Shown one piece after another: positions 19,650-31,810 of a DNA stretch of 64,000 bases. Source of the DNA: Gordius sp. MW1 (Eukaryota > Nematomorpha > Gordioida > Gordea > Gordiidae); NCBI GenBank assembly GCA_964036665.1, contig OZ038528.1, forward strand, positions 7,136,501-7,200,500, written 5' to 3'. The notes under the pieces are model-generated. The model did no database searches, was not told the origin of the DNA, and was given only the letters and a program-made list of their open reading frames with translations. The first letter of the stretch is position 1, and every line of letters begins with the position of its first letter. A program made the translations under genes and the position numbers.

Positions 19650-22600
19650 TTATAAAGTAATTTTATATTTTTTTTTCCCCATTGATAAAATATTAAGAAC
19701 TTCATCGGGAGTAGGAGCTAACTCCCGATGAATTGTCAATAAAGCCAATCCATTTAATATATTCTTAGACATGGTATTTCTAATGTAAGTTTTTAGCCTC
19801 CTTAGCGTTGAGAAGCTTCGTTCATTAGTACATGTTGTGATTGGAAGGCAGGCTAATAGATATAAAAGAGTTAGTGTTTTGATCTCGTCTCGTCTCGGTC
19901 TCGAAAACAAAATCTCGTCTCGTCTCGGGAGCGATTGAGAAAATCTCGATCTCGTCTCGTCTCGGTCTAGAAAAATCTCGGTCTCGTCTCGACGAGAATT
20001 CTCGTCTCGTCTCGACTTTTAAAAAAAAATATATTCGGAATAAAAATTTCTCCTGTTTTATTAAAAATATAAATAAGTGTTCAAAAATCCAAATGGCAAA
20101 TTTTATATTTTTCGAAAAACTTTAATACACAAACTTTTTTAAGATTAAGCGGGACGCGACATCTCATTGACAATATAAAGATATGAATTAACTCATAAAG
20201 ATAACATTTTCTATAAAAAGTGCAGACTAAAAAAACTATAAATAAATATAAAAAATTAAATTTTATTGTTCTAGCAAATTATAATATTTGTATTAAATTC
20301 ACTGTGTCTGTCAACTATAAATGGACTTCAAAAATTATAAGTTCGCTTATAGTTGATTTAGTTGCATAATTGAGCAAAATGAGACCCTTTATTAACCTTT
20401 GCTAATGCTTCAAAGTAGACCTTAACATATTTAAGGCAAATGTTTAAGTCCATTAATATAACCACATTAATTTAGCCCATAGTGTTTATTGCATGTTTAC
20501 TATAGCGCTATAAACCACAAAGAACGAGTGACATTTAATGATGTTATTATTATTTACAGAATTGATAACTAGTTGCACAAATTAAAACGTTGTAAAAACA
20601 ACAATAAAAGCAGCATTATTATAGAATTAAGAACATAAGGTTTAAACTTTAAATTAATGAATACGTATTTAAATGTATGACAAAAATCAACCATACTTAG
20701 GTAAATGATTGCCAAATTTTAATTTTTTTGCAAAAATATATAATATTAACTACACTTGGGATTTTTTTTAATATCAAATATATTCCATACATATTGAATT
20801 ACACTTAATACCTTAAATGTAAATTAAAGTACACAATAATTTACTAAAATCTAACGATCAATAAAAAGTCGAGATTTCGCCGAGAAAATCTCGTATCGTC
20901 TCGTCTCGACCTCAAAATTCTCGTCTCGATCTCGACTCCATTTTTCAAATTCTCGTTTCGAGACGAGAAGAGACGAGACCGAGATTTTTCTCGGTTTTTC
21001 CGCATCACTTAGAAGAGTCGTTATATTTGATAGGGATTTTAATATATTAGGATAAGGGGTTTAAAGGATTCTTTGGACGAGATCCTTCTGAGATCTTAAA
21101 TAAGGCCATATACCAGATATTGAATTCTGCTATGAGATCTTCATTAGTCCCTTGGAGATCATTTGCATAAAACTCCGATAGAAAATTTATTTTTAATCGC
21201 GTTTCTGGTGAAACAATAAAGGAGTTTTGGGGAAATAAAATTTGGAAATTTTCCGAAACTTGTTTCTTGTCCAGAAACCGTTCATTCGATTGTGTAATAA
21301 AAAATCAAGTAATGGTATAAATAAATATAGTAATTTTGTAGTATTCATGAATGAATTCAGTATTAATGTTACTTCTACAAGTTTGTTTTTTTGCAAACCG
21401 AGGTTTTTTGAGCCTTGTCTTCAGCGACTAAAAAAATTTATTGAAACTCTTCATCAACGTTGTTTCTGATTAATTTCATTTGATCTACTAAAGTCTCTGC
21501 CAACTGTGTAACTTGTTGAAGATCCAAGTCATTTTTTTGCAATTGCTTGCATAAAATAGATGTGTAGCCAAATAGTTTATTCATGCACAAAAGGGAAATT
21601 AAATACTCTGACTGCCGTAGAGAAGTGAGCAACGTCGCAGCTTCTGTTGTAACATCGTGGTACCAGGTTGAAATCTTTTCCAATGCTGGATATATGGCAT
21701 CTTGAAGCAAAATATGGGTGGAAACGGCATCGTGCCGTGATGCCCAGCGGGTCGCACACACTTGCTTTATAGGAGGTTTATCTTCCAATTTTGACAACAT
21801 TTCAATAATAACCTGACGACGTTTCGGATATTTAAAAACATCGTAAACTTTAGAAACAATCCCTATTAAAAAAACTATATTTTAAATATAATCTATATTT
21901 ATTACCCATGCAATTCCGTATAGCGGGAATAGTGCAGGCATCTGATAGAGCTAAATTTAACGAATGTGATGCACAATGAACATACAGTGCCGCTGGGTAT
22001 TAACAAATTTATATTAATATTTAGATCCTTTATGTTTTTGATAATTAAATCTCCTAGCCCCTTTCCTGTTGTGTCACTAACTGGGACAAATTGCAAAAAA
22101 ATTTCTTTTATGGCTAACGTTGAAGTATCAATATCACGGGCGCAAAGGGGCATTTGCTGTACCCCTGAAAAATCCGTAGATTCATCACAGAGAATTCTGA
22201 AAAAGGGAGATTTGTTAATTTCATTGACTAATTTATTGCGGATTAATTCATTACAAATTGTTATAACTTCATTTTGAAAAAGAGGACTTAGGTAGAGGGC
22301 ATTTTTGGGGGCATTTTTCAAAAAGTCTGAAAGTACTGGGTCCCCATTAGCCCGGTATCGTAAGAGGGCCTTAAAATTACCGTCATTATTATCTTGTACA
22401 TCAGATTTAATAGGTCCAGAATCTTTATGGCCTCTTAAAGCCAATCCTTGAATCCCCAATGTCAAAATAGTATCAATGATGGGATCTATCTTTAATCGAT
22501 TTTCTTTAGCTTGCATTTGCGCTGGGAGTCCAATTGATCAATGATACAAGGCTTTTTCCCATCTCTAATTGATTTTAAAAATATGGCTGTCTGTATTGAG

Positions 22601-22819
22601 CCTATGTGAAATTTCCGTAGCATCTTTCCATCTTCTGAATGGTTCAGAAACTAGCCCCTCTTTTGTTCCCCTTTCCACCAAATTTTGGCCAAAAAGTACA
22701 CATGTTTTACAGAACGCCCCATTTTCCTTTGGCGAATAGGCAAGCCAGCTCCATTTCTGAAACCAGGAGTGTTGAAATTTTAATTTTTTTAGTGTGGTAT
22801 CACGAGGAAAATTGAACAA
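19650..22819 (-). pseudogene. ZMYM1/TTF-finger hAT transposase, broken
   Basis: From N to C on the minus strand: a TTF-type zinc finger (22819-22565; WSWLAYSPKENGAFCKTCVL), the central hAT core (22516-21902; RILCDESTDFSGVQQ with the first Asp), a segment with VCATRWASRHDAV (21800-21438), and the C-terminal dimerisation region with CTNERSFSTLRRLKTYIRN (19872-19650). The protein resembles proteins annotated as zinc finger MYM-type protein 1-like. The reading frame is interrupted by stops and frame changes between the pieces, and the inserted 19871-21009 element splits the last domain. Confidence 0.8.
19871..21009. mobile_element. Small element with TCTCGTCTCG-rich ends, nested in hAT-3
   Basis: Both ends are dense in TCTCGTCTCG or its complement (19880-20015 and 20865-20995), giving long imperfect inverted arms. 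The flanks TAAAAGAG and TAGAAGAG match at 7 of 8 positions, and the insertion splits the hAT-3 C-terminal domain. The 850-bp interior is AT-rich and I found no coding frame, so it is probably a non-autonomous hAT-like element. Confidence 0.7.
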
Positions 22820-23524
22820 AATGGTGGGTTGATAAATTTTATCATGTAGTGCTAGCTTATCCTCTTCAATATTTTTATTATTTACATATAAACTTATGTC
22901 AAAAGGGAAAGGGTCGCTTGAATCTAAATTTAATTATTTAAAAGATTTTAAATACAAAATCAACTTTTCATAAACTTAGAAAATATTTATAATTATAAAT
23001 ACCATTTGGTTTGATTAAAGGTAAAATGTCAGTTTCAGTATCATCTTGTGATAAATTTTGTTGGCTAACTTCTATAAGTATAAAATACATAAATAATATA
23101 ATAAAAAAAAATATTTAAGAAATAATAGATTAAACTAACATGATTTATTTTATAAATATAAATAAATTTTCACAAAAATAATATATAGCTAAAGATTTAA
23201 AGAGGTTTAGAAGAATGTTTTTGATTGCTTGAATTATATATTAAAAGAAGAAGGTCATCTAAAACATCTATATCTTAATTACTGATTAAAATAAATGTAA
23301 ATTAGGATATAATTCATTTTTTTAAATTTTTTTAACAAATGTATAAATAGAAAAAGCATTAAATTATTATCACTTAATAGAAACATAAAGCATTATAATT
23401 AATTATTCTTACAATAACAAATTACTAGCTGTGTCGGATGATTTGATGGGGAAAAAATCGTGAATTAAATTTCTTTTCATTGCAGGTGAACTTGAAAAAG
23501 GAAAAAGACAATAATAATTCATAG

Positions 23525-24040
23525 TTGTCGTATTGGATACAATCCAATGACTGAAAGTTATTATCCGACGGTTGAAAGTTAGTACTATTGGATACAATCC
23601 AAAGACTGAAATTTTATTACTTCCTAAACCTCCCAGAACTATTAGAAGAAAACGCTAAAAGTATAAGGGCACGGGACGTATAGGGAATTGGGCTTTGGAA
23701 GTATTTATTGGAACAGAGAGAGGCTCTTCTTATAAGGAATTAGTCCTTGGGAATATCGAAGAAATTAGGGGCCATAAATTAGAATTCCGGAGGGTTTGGA
23801 ACGAAAAGGGGTCATAGAGGCCAGAAAACCTTGAAGATGACAGATCTAGAACGATAAGGGAGGCCAAGCCAGGTTAACGGGGCCAAGAAATGAAAGGTAT
23901 AAAAGGCCAAGGGGAAGAATGTAAAAACACACTCTCACTCTCGCACACTTATTTACTCACTTTTCCCCAAAGGATGGTTACGCAATAAAGACATTATAAA
24001 ATCCCCAAAACCCCCATTTTTCCCTGTTTCCTACATTTCG
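23525..24040. repeat. Possible solo LTR
   Basis: This block differs in composition from its surroundings. It holds a TATA-like GGTATAAAAGGCC at about 23897, a CTCTCACTCTCGCACAC pyrimidine-rich stretch and an AATAAA at about 23983, the usual order in an LTR promoter and poly(A) region. No flanking internal region was seen. The exact ends are not resolved, and the call rests on architecture alone. Confidence 0.35.
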
Positions 24041-24299
24041 CCATAGTTCATATTTATATCCGTGGTGTTTGAATTAATAAAGGAATTTATAAATTCGATT
24101 AAAAGTCTAAATTCTTTATTCAACCCCAGTACTAAACTGAAAAGTCGTAAAATAATATTTACTTAATCTATAATTAAAAATAAATTAATAAGTGTTTTAC
24201 TTAAACATTTATTGTAAATATAAAATAAAAACTTTGATAAAAATTAAATTTTTGGCAAGGGGGGGGAGGAGAATTTCCCCCCCCCCCCCATTATTTACG

Positions 24300-25040
24300 C
24301 CACTGATCTTGTTAAAGGATATTGTTCACAGCACAATTCCCACATGAAAAAAAAATGCAGGAAATATTAAAAGTGAAATCCTAAATAAATTAACATCATT
24401 CGGATTATCTCTAAATGATATTTTTAAAATTACATTTGTTTCAGATCAAGGGGCCAATATCATAAAAGCTCTACAAAATTATAGACGACTGGATTGTAAG
24501 GCTCACCAGATAAATAATATCATCAAAGGGGCTTTTAATGAATTTTTTTTGGGGGAAAATGCTCCCGATGTATTGAACATTATAAATGACACTAAAACTC
24601 TACAAAGTGGCTTAAATAGAAATCTAAGCTATTGATGTAGCTGTTAGGTGGAATTCTAAATTAATTTTTTGGAAAGTGTTAACAATATGTTAGATGAAAT
24701 TGAAGAGATTTCAACAAAACGAATGAAACTTTTATGTTGGTTAATATAGACAAACCTTTTCTAAAATCCACTACTGAGTTATTGAGGCCATTTAAAGAAG
24801 CAAGCACACAATTAGAGGCGGACTCAAAATCCACTATGCCTTATGTATTTTTATGGAAATTGAAATTAATTAATATGATGGAAAATGATGGATTTTCGGA
24901 CACTCAAATTAGAAATATCAAAAATAAAATTAAAGAATTGATCAAAAATTACCATCCATTCCTTGCATAGAATGGCTACGGCGCTTCACCGCAAATTTAA
25001 ACACAAGAAAATGGCTACTACTCAAGAGAAAAGGGAGACT
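24300..25040 (+). pseudogene. hAT-2 transposase, middle part
   Basis: Plus-strand reading gives FVSDQGANIIKALQNY with the second catalytic Asp, then CKAHQINNII, and further down LLRPFKEASTQLEAD and KFKHKKMATT. These match the central hAT core. Stops and a frame change interrupt it. It continues after copy A at 26443. Confidence 0.75.
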
Positions 25041-25050
25041 TATGAAGAAA

Positions 25051-26442
25051 CCGGGGGCTTCGCCCCCAGACCCCCTTGGGGGCTTTGCCCCCAAACCCCC
25101 ATTTAGTTCAGGAGAGTCCATGCTCCGCATATCTTTGCTTCAAATCCTCATACACATTGATTACTCTTTTATACTTCGTATAAACAAAGCATATTTGCTA
25201 TGCAATTTATGTTAAAATCGTCATAATTGAATAATAACCCCCTTTTCCTGGGGGCCATAAATTGCATAGCAAATATTATTGGCAAATGCTAAAGTTGATG
25301 CCCAACCTTACTGGATCTATAGCTATAAAGTTTTACCTATTACCTAGTGTAAACCTGTACTAATTTAAAAATTAATAAAAAAATCAATTAAAATTTGCAT
25401 AGCAATTAATATTACAGTAATAAAAAGTAACAATTAATAAAATTAAAAAACTAACTTTATAAATGGAAAATTTAAAAAAAGGCTTACGACGAAACTAGCA
25501 GCGACAGGAAATAGTGCATAAAATTATAAAAAGGTTTAACCCTGTATAAAACAATTAATAAACTTGCGACGAAACAAGCTGCGATATGCAATAGCTCCGC
25601 TATTGCCTGTTACGACCGCGCAAAAAATGTCACAGGTATCATAAGGATATCTCAAAAAATTTACATTTGCTAAATTATTCCATTGGTCAGTACCAAGAGA
25701 CGGTCTATTAATACATACGAGTCAAAATAAACGAAAAAAAATTTCGCTTCACACTTTGGCCAATGGTCATTTTTTTCATTGGTCAGCAGCCAGCACACGG
25801 TAAAAGTGGATTTAAATCAATGTTAGCCAAAAAAAAACGAAAAAAAAATTTTCGATTTACACTTTGGCCAATGGTCATTTTTTTTCCATTGGTCAGTACC
25901 AACAGATGGTCTATAAATCAATGCTAGCCAAAAAAAACGAAAAAAAAATTTTCGATTCACACTTTGGCCAATGGTAATTTTTTTCCATTGGTCAGCAGCC
26001 AACGGACGGCTAAAAAGCGATATTATCAATGGTATTAACAGGAACAATCATAATAGTCAAAAAAAAACGAAAAAATAATTTCGATTCATACTTTAACCAG
26101 TGGTCATTTTCTTCCATTGGTCAGCAGCCAACGGACGGCCAAAAATTCATATTAGCAATGGTAGTAACAAAAACAATATATTAATTAAAAAAAAATAAAA
26201 AAAAATTTGGCCTCTCCGCGATTCGAACCCACACCAGTAGAGGCATAAGCCTTTGTAGGGGGGTGCACAGGGTATCGTACTCAGGATGGCTTATTCGAAT
26301 TCCAAGCAGTCTCAGTGGTAAACACAAACACGCAACACAAACACGCCGAAAAGCATTCGGTGCGTGACATGACGGTGCGTGACACGTTCGGTGCGTGACT
26401 TCGGAAAATGGAAAGTGAGCCCATAAATTGCATAGCAATTAA
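25051..26442. mobile_element. Hairpin/minisatellite repeat element, copy A (nested in hAT-2)
   Basis: The left end has GGGGGCTTCGCCCCC and GGGGGCTTTGCCCCC hairpins; the right end is TTGCATAGCAATTAA. The inside mirrors copy A' at 3383-5722: AATAGCTCCGCTATTGCC (25592), a unit array (25680-26140) and a tRNA-like CGATTCGAACCCACACC box (26219). It interrupts the hAT-2 transposase between ...TYEE and the downstream coding block, which fixes both borders to within a few bases. Confidence 0.7.
25680..26145 (-). repeat. Minisatellite array of the hairpin family (copy A)
   Basis: About five units have TTTGGCCAATGGTCATTTTT, A/T spacer and CATTGGTCAGCAGCCA or CATTGGTCAGTACCAA. Unit length is about 90-125 bp, with variation mainly in the segment between hairpins. 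Confidence 0.8.
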
Positions 26443-26723
26443 AATAAAAAGTCTTATAGATGGCGATGATTTTACTCAATCAATTAGTTCTTTCGAGAAT
26501 TTAGAAAATGACAAATGTATGTCCCAAGGTACGATTTTAAATTTTAAGACAAAATTTTAGTAATATTTTAGATAAAAAATCGAAATGCGTATTTGCGGAA
26601 TGGGAGTATAATGAAAGCATACCTTCATCAACAAATGAATTTAATCAATATCTTGAGGAATATGTAGATCCTAAATGTTTTGATCTTATAAAATGGTGGA
26701 AAGCCAAAGAAGCGAAGTAAATA
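26443..26723 (+). pseudogene. hAT-2 transposase, penultimate part
   Basis: Plus-strand reading includes CVFAEWEYNESIPS and DLIKWWKAKEAK, the typical WW-containing block just before the hAT dimerisation domain. It is interrupted on both sides by copies A and B. Confidence 0.7.
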
Positions 26724-28668
26724 TTAATTGCTATGCAATTTATGGGCTCGTTTTTTGGTGTCCGTCCGTCCGTCGTCCGTCCGTTTTATCCTCCCTATCT
26801 ATTTGCATTGGGTATATTAGGTTATCGCTTTTTTAAATTAATGCATGAGAAAGAGGTGCCCCACCCCTCATCTCTATCTCCCTCGCTGTGTTATTTTTTA
26901 AATTAATGCATAAGAGGTGCCCCACCCCTCATCTCTATCTCCCTCGCTTTCGGGCGGGGTCGGGTTTTAATTGCTACGTTAAATTAATGCATAAGTATAT
27001 CTATTCGTTTTTGAATTGGGTAACATTGATATTAATTGCTATAATTACCCTATGCCCTCCACCACAAGAGTTTGGGTTAGAATCTCGAAGTTTTTTTAGA
27101 CTCTTATGATTGTTCTTGTTACTACCATTGATAATAAGACTTTTTGGCCGTCTGCTGGCTGCTGACCAATGAAAAAATGACCATTGGCCAAAATGTGATG
27201 AATCCAAGTTTATTTTTTCCTTTTTTTGACTATTATGATTGTTCCTGTTACTACCATTGCTAATACGACTTATCGGCCGTCCACTGGCTGCTGACCAAAG
27301 AAAAAATGACAATTGGCCAAAATGTGAATCCAAGTTTATTTTTTCGTTTTTTTTGACTATTATGATTGTTCCTGTTACTACCATTGCTATTATGACTTTT
27401 TGGCCGTCTGCTGGCTGCTGACCAATGAAAAAAATGACCATTGGCCAAAATGTGAATCCAAGTTTATTTTTTCGTTTTTTTTTGATTATTAGGATTGTTC
27501 CTGTTACTACCATTGCTATTATGACTTTTTGGCCGTCCGCTGGCTGCTGACCGATGGAAAAAAACCATTGGCCAAAATGTGATTCCAAGTTTTTTTTTCG
27601 TTTTAGTTTTGACTATCACGATTGTTCTTGTTACTATCATTGATAATAAGACTTTTTGACCGTCCGCTGGCTGCTGACCAATGAAAAAAATGACCATTGG
27701 CCAAAATGTGAATCCGAGTTTATTTTTTCGTTTTTTTTTGACTATTATGATTATTCCTGTTACTACCATTGCTATTATGACTTTTTGGCCGTCCGCTGGC
27801 TGCTGACCGATGGAAAAAATGACCATTGGCCAAAATGTGATTCCAAGTTTTTTTTTCGTTTTGACTATTATGATTGTTCCTGTTACTACCATTGCTATTA
27901 TGACTTTTTGGCCGTCTGCTGGCTGCTGACCAATGGAATAAAATGACCATTGGCCAAAATGTGATTCGAAAATTTTTTTTTCGTTTTTTTTTGACTATTA
28001 TGAATTTATATCCACTTTTACCCTGTCCTGGCTGCTGACCAATAGAATAAAATGACCATTGGCCAAAATGTGATTCGAAAATTTTTTTTTCGTTTTTTTT
28101 TTACTCTTATGAATTTATATCCATTTTTACCGTGTGCTGGCTGCTGACCGATGGAAAAAAATGACCATTGGCCAAAGTGAGCATCAAATTTTTTTTTCCG
28201 TTTTTTTGGCTATCATTGACTTATAGAGTATCTGTTGGTACTGACCAACGGAGAAAAAATGACCATTCGCCAAATTTTTGAATTTTATTAAAAATTGTTC
28301 AAATTTAACAAAAATTTTTCCCAACAATTCTGCAAATTCTTAACATTGTGATGTTTTATAATATAATGTTTGTTAGACCCATAATCACTAAAGGCCGTAA
28401 AAACTAATGTAATACGCAACTAGATGCAAACACTAAATCTAACCCTAACCCTTGCCTATATTACATTTTGCCTATAAATGGAAAATTTGTATAAATAATT
28501 AATTAATCATTAGGCATTTAATACCCCCCTATAGGCATTCTCGCCCCTTCCCACCTTTCTCGCCCATAATTTCATAGCAAATATGATACATTTATACGAA
28601 GTAAAGATGAGTCGTCCCCCCTTCCCTTCTCCCCTCCCCCTTCCCACGAGGGCCGAAGGCCCGAGTTA
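26724..28668. mobile_element. Hairpin/minisatellite repeat element, copy B (nested in hAT-2)
   Basis: It starts TTAATTGCTATGCAATTTA then GGGCTCG, with CCGT/CGTC microsatellite, two GAGGTGCCCCACCCCTC copies (about 26850 and 26915), the unit array 27100-28260, and ends GAGGGCCGAAGGCCCGAGTT. It is the inverted counterpart of copy B' at 10234-12094. Insertion splits hAT-2 between WWKAKEAK and SHLANKTLCIPA. A TATTAAT motif at both edges may be a target duplication. Confidence 0.7.
27100..28265 (+). repeat. Largest minisatellite array of the hairpin family
   Basis: About nine units of roughly 100-130 bp are present. Each has GGCTGCTGACCAATGAAAAA, TGACCATTGGCCAAAATGTG, a T-run around TTTTCG, and a variable segment either containing TGTTCCTGTTACTACCATTG or a shorter TTATATCCACTTTTACC form. 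The mixture of long and short variants suggests unequal exchange. Confidence 0.85.
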
Positions 28669-28860
28669 TTATTAATATCAATTGAACCTAGGTATCCAAA
28701 ACTATCTCATTTGGCAAATAAAACTTTATGTATTCCTGCCATAAGTGCCACTAGTGAAAGAAATTTTCAACTGCAGGTCGATTGATTGAATAAAGAAGAA
28801 CTCGCTTAAGCCCGGAAATAATTGTTGATTTATCATCTTTACATGATTATTATTAATATT
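28669..28860 (+). pseudogene. hAT-2 transposase, C-terminal dimerisation part
   Basis: Plus-strand reading gives SHLANKTLCIPAISATSERN, whose Glu-Arg pair belongs to the catalytic/dimerisation block, and then loses frame after the Phe. It is the end of the hAT-2 coding region. Confidence 0.75.
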
Positions 28861-29099
28861 TGTAATATATAGATATATTGATTAAATATTTTAATAAAAA
28901 ATTAAAATCCAACAGAAATTAGTAAACTAAAAAATTTTGTATACGGCCCCCGGGCCGGGCTCGGGCTTTGCAATTAATTAGCGCGCCGGGCCTATCACCT
29001 TTTATTTTTACGGGCCCGGGCCGGGCCCGGGCCTTTTAATTTTTATAACGGGCGGGCCGACTAACCTAAACAGGCCCGTTGCAGGTCTCTAGTACAAAC

Positions 29100-29330
29100 C
29101 ATATTTTGGAAAATCATTGGCTTTATATGTGCATGTGATGTGGTTCATAAAAATATGCAAGATATGTTAAACAATAAGCGGACAAATAAATTGATTCCAG
29201 GATGGAATTTTTATAAATTAATAATAATTTAATATATTTGAAAGTTTAAAAAGTTTAAAACACGTTTAATACCCCAGATAAATTTTCATTATATATTAAA
29301 GCTTTTTACTCGATGTTGCAAACGAATTTA
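29100..29330. other. AT-rich sequence after hAT-2
   Basis: No feature was recognised here. Confidence 0.4.
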
Positions 29331-29334
29331 TAAT

Positions 29335-29490
29335 ATCATCCGGGGGAATAACATTTATAAAGTCATCTTCCTCAACAAAGCTAAGGAAGATAAGCTATTT
29401 TGTAATTTGTGGAACAAAGATATTAATCGGTTTTAGAAATGAGAACGATCTTTCGCATGAACATGAAGTTATTGGGATAGTTAAAATTAT
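29335..29490 (-). pseudogene. hAT transposase C-terminal fragment (ZMYM1-like)
   Basis: Minus-strand reading gives LTIPITSCSCERSFSFLKPI, the conserved hAT dimerisation block of ZMYM1-like elements, followed after decay by EEDDFIN. No ends were located. The surrounding sequence to about 30760 contains G-rich tracts but no other gene. Confidence 0.6.
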
Positions 29491-29499
29491 TTTAATCAA

Positions 29500-30760
29500 A
29501 ATAATAACATTTGGAAACACTGTTAAGGGTAAAATTTTAATAAGTGAAAAAATATCATAATTCGAAGGTAAAGAATTATTTTATAGTACATAATTTTTTG
29601 TTATTATTTCGGCATATTGCAGTTTAGTTTTCATAATGGTTAATTACTTCTGATAAAAGAGATTTATCGCAAAAAAGGGGATGAAGATTTAAACTTTCTA
29701 AAGACTTATATAAATTACATATAATTTCCGAAAATCTTATGTTTATTTCTGCAATTATTCTATCGATGATATACTAAATGTGAATCACACAAAATAAAAA
29801 TAGATAACTAAATATACTAAATTAATATAAAAATTATGGAATTTTAATAATCTCAATTTTTCGACTTTGCTTAAGGGATAAGATCTCGGCTCATCTTATT
29901 AGAATCCTAATTTCTTTATCATATGATCAATATTACATTTTTACAAACCGTTATGTCTAAATGAGGAAGTTACTCTTATTTTGAAAACTAAAGCGTGGCA
30001 ATTAAAATTCTTACAAAACAAAAGCGATAGGATTGGCAAAATTTAGAAGCTTACCTCAGGTCAATTTGTGATACACAGACTTGGCGATCCCAGGTTTAAG
30101 AGGATATTAATGATACAAATTTTACAGGATGTTTATAATAAGGGGGGGGGGGGTGGAATGATAAAGGAAGAGGTAATAAAACGATTATTTAAAAACAAAA
30201 TTTGATGAAATATTATAACTTTTAGGATATCGAGGGTGGGGGGTGGGCGATAATTGCTTTTACCTGACTACCCTTGGCTTGCCAAATACTTTGTGTTACT
30301 CCATGGCAATATTTCGTGGAAAATAATGCATTAATTAAGGGCTTGTTTACACATCAACAATAAATTAATCTTAAAGATATTTCATAAACGTACTACAATT
30401 TGAACTTCTTTGATATTGTTTTGAATGTTTTAGTGATATGACTCACATCCGGCTCACTTATTGTTATTGCATCTGTTTCAAATATAATTACATCAATTTC
30501 TTAAAATGCATTGCCTGAATAATAGGCATATGAAATTTTCAGGAAAATTAAAACTATAAATAAAAATATTTATTGTATTTCTATGATGTATTACAAAAAT
30601 TAAAAAAAATAACCGGTGTAATATTTAAATTTTTTAAAATTATAATATTTTATTCAAGTCTGTATTTTGATATAAAAGTTTTATATATGTTTCAATTATT
30701 AGTTTAGTTGGTAAATACTCGCGAAAATGTGGAAATTTATAAAAAAAATTTAGACGAGAT
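29500..30760. other. AT-rich region, probably decayed hAT sequence
   Basis: A 13-nt G run lies near 30145 and another G-rich block near 30230. No open frame, RNA or clear repeat was seen. Confidence 0.35.
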
Positions 30761-31562
30761 ATCATAGGGTAAAGACCAGCGCGGCCAGGCCCGCGGGACG
30801 AGCTTGGACCTATTTCTCCCTTTAAAAAAAACAACGAGCCGGGTCTGGACGGGCTAGAATGTCACCAAGTGGGCTCGGACCCGGCCTTGAAATTAAAAAG
30901 GCCCGATAAAAGCTCGTCACAAAACCATTTAAATCTTAATTTGTGTATTGTTTTAATAATCTTATATTAATTTATTAAGATAACAACACATTACTTATCC
31001 CTCTATATTCATTATATATTAGTATCTCAACGCACATTTCAAATATGCAAATGTAAATTAAAGTTTATATAGAGACATAAGCCAATCGATTTATACCCTC
31101 CAGCAAAGAAGTTAAGCAAAATTCATCAAAAATATTTAACCTTAAATAGGTTTTTAAAATTATCTTCTTTGGCATATATGGTTTTATGTATCTCGGCCAC
31201 AAGGACCACTAATGGAAAAAATCTCATCTGCAGGTCGCCTTTTACAAAAAAGGATAGCTCGTTTAAGACAGGAAATTAATGTTGTTTTTACACGATCTTT
31301 ATTAACATTTTGACTTATACATAGTTTGAGCATTTCATCAAAAAGTTACAATATCAAAAATGCAAAATATATTTAAACGGGGATGGGCGGGGTTTGGGAT
31401 TTGTATAAATGTGGCAGGCCGGTGTAGCGTACAGAAATCTCGCATGTTGTAAAATAGCGAACGTCAATCCCGAATTGCTATTCGTTAAAAACACGAAATA
31501 ATGAGTTTTGACGTTATTTCACGTGCTTTTCACTAGCAGGAGAGAACTGCACGGATGACCCG

Positions 31563-31680
31563 ACCCGTTAAAAATTTTGAAATGTCCTCGAGTCGGGTTC
31601 GGGTTGAAAATTTTGAAATGCTTTCGGGTCGGGTTCGGGTTGAAAATTTTAATATGCTTTCGGGTCGGGTTAGATTTAAA
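31563..31680 (+). repeat. Tandem repeat, about 38 bp x 3
   Basis: Units contain GGGTTGAAAATTTTGAAATG and CTTTCGGGTCGGGTTC. The block follows TGCACGGATGACCCGACCCG and resembles the subterminal repeats of another hAT family. Confidence 0.8.
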
Positions 31681-31810
31681 GTGTCGGGTCAAGAGCTATG
31701 AATCTTACATTGCATAATACACGGGATATATCTTTAAAAATAATGCTATTATGTATAAAATTTTTATCGAAATTTATAATTGAAGATCATTCAATAAGTT
31801 AATTAAAAAA

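Larger units (their letters stand above)
19520..24305 (-). mobile_element. hAT-3: ZMYM1-like hAT nested in hAT-2
   Basis: The ends resemble the common CAGTGGCGTAGC hAT terminus: CTGGCGCGTAGCCAGGA at the left and TTTACGCCACTG at the right, each followed by a G or C run. The minus-strand transposase fragments are listed separately. It is itself interrupted at 19871-21009. I could not identify a clean target duplication, so boundary bases or part of the host hAT-2 coding sequence may be lost. Confidence 0.75.
18323..29091 (+). mobile_element. hAT-2: hAT transposon swollen by nested insertions
   Basis: The terminal repeats are TAGAGACCTGCACGG at the left and CCCGTTGCAGGTCTCTA at the right. The flanking 8-bp target duplication GTACAAAC is perfect (18315-18322 and 29092-29099). 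Subterminal sequence is rich in GGGCCGGGC at both ends. The transposase on the plus strand survives in pieces: 18919-19518, about 24300-25040, 26443-26723 and 28669-28860. Nested insertions lie between these pieces: a ZMYM1-like hAT (19520-24305), copy A (25051-26442) and copy B (26724-28668). Confidence 0.9.

Noticed and set aside
27001-27950. Long overlapping open frames on both strands with recurrent peptide strings
   Set aside because: They run through the minisatellite array and repeat because the DNA repeats; there is no domain or start context.
27100-28265. CRISPR-like appearance of repeats and variable segments
   Set aside because: Unit length, degenerate repeats, A/T-rich variable parts and the eukaryotic setting do not fit a CRISPR array.
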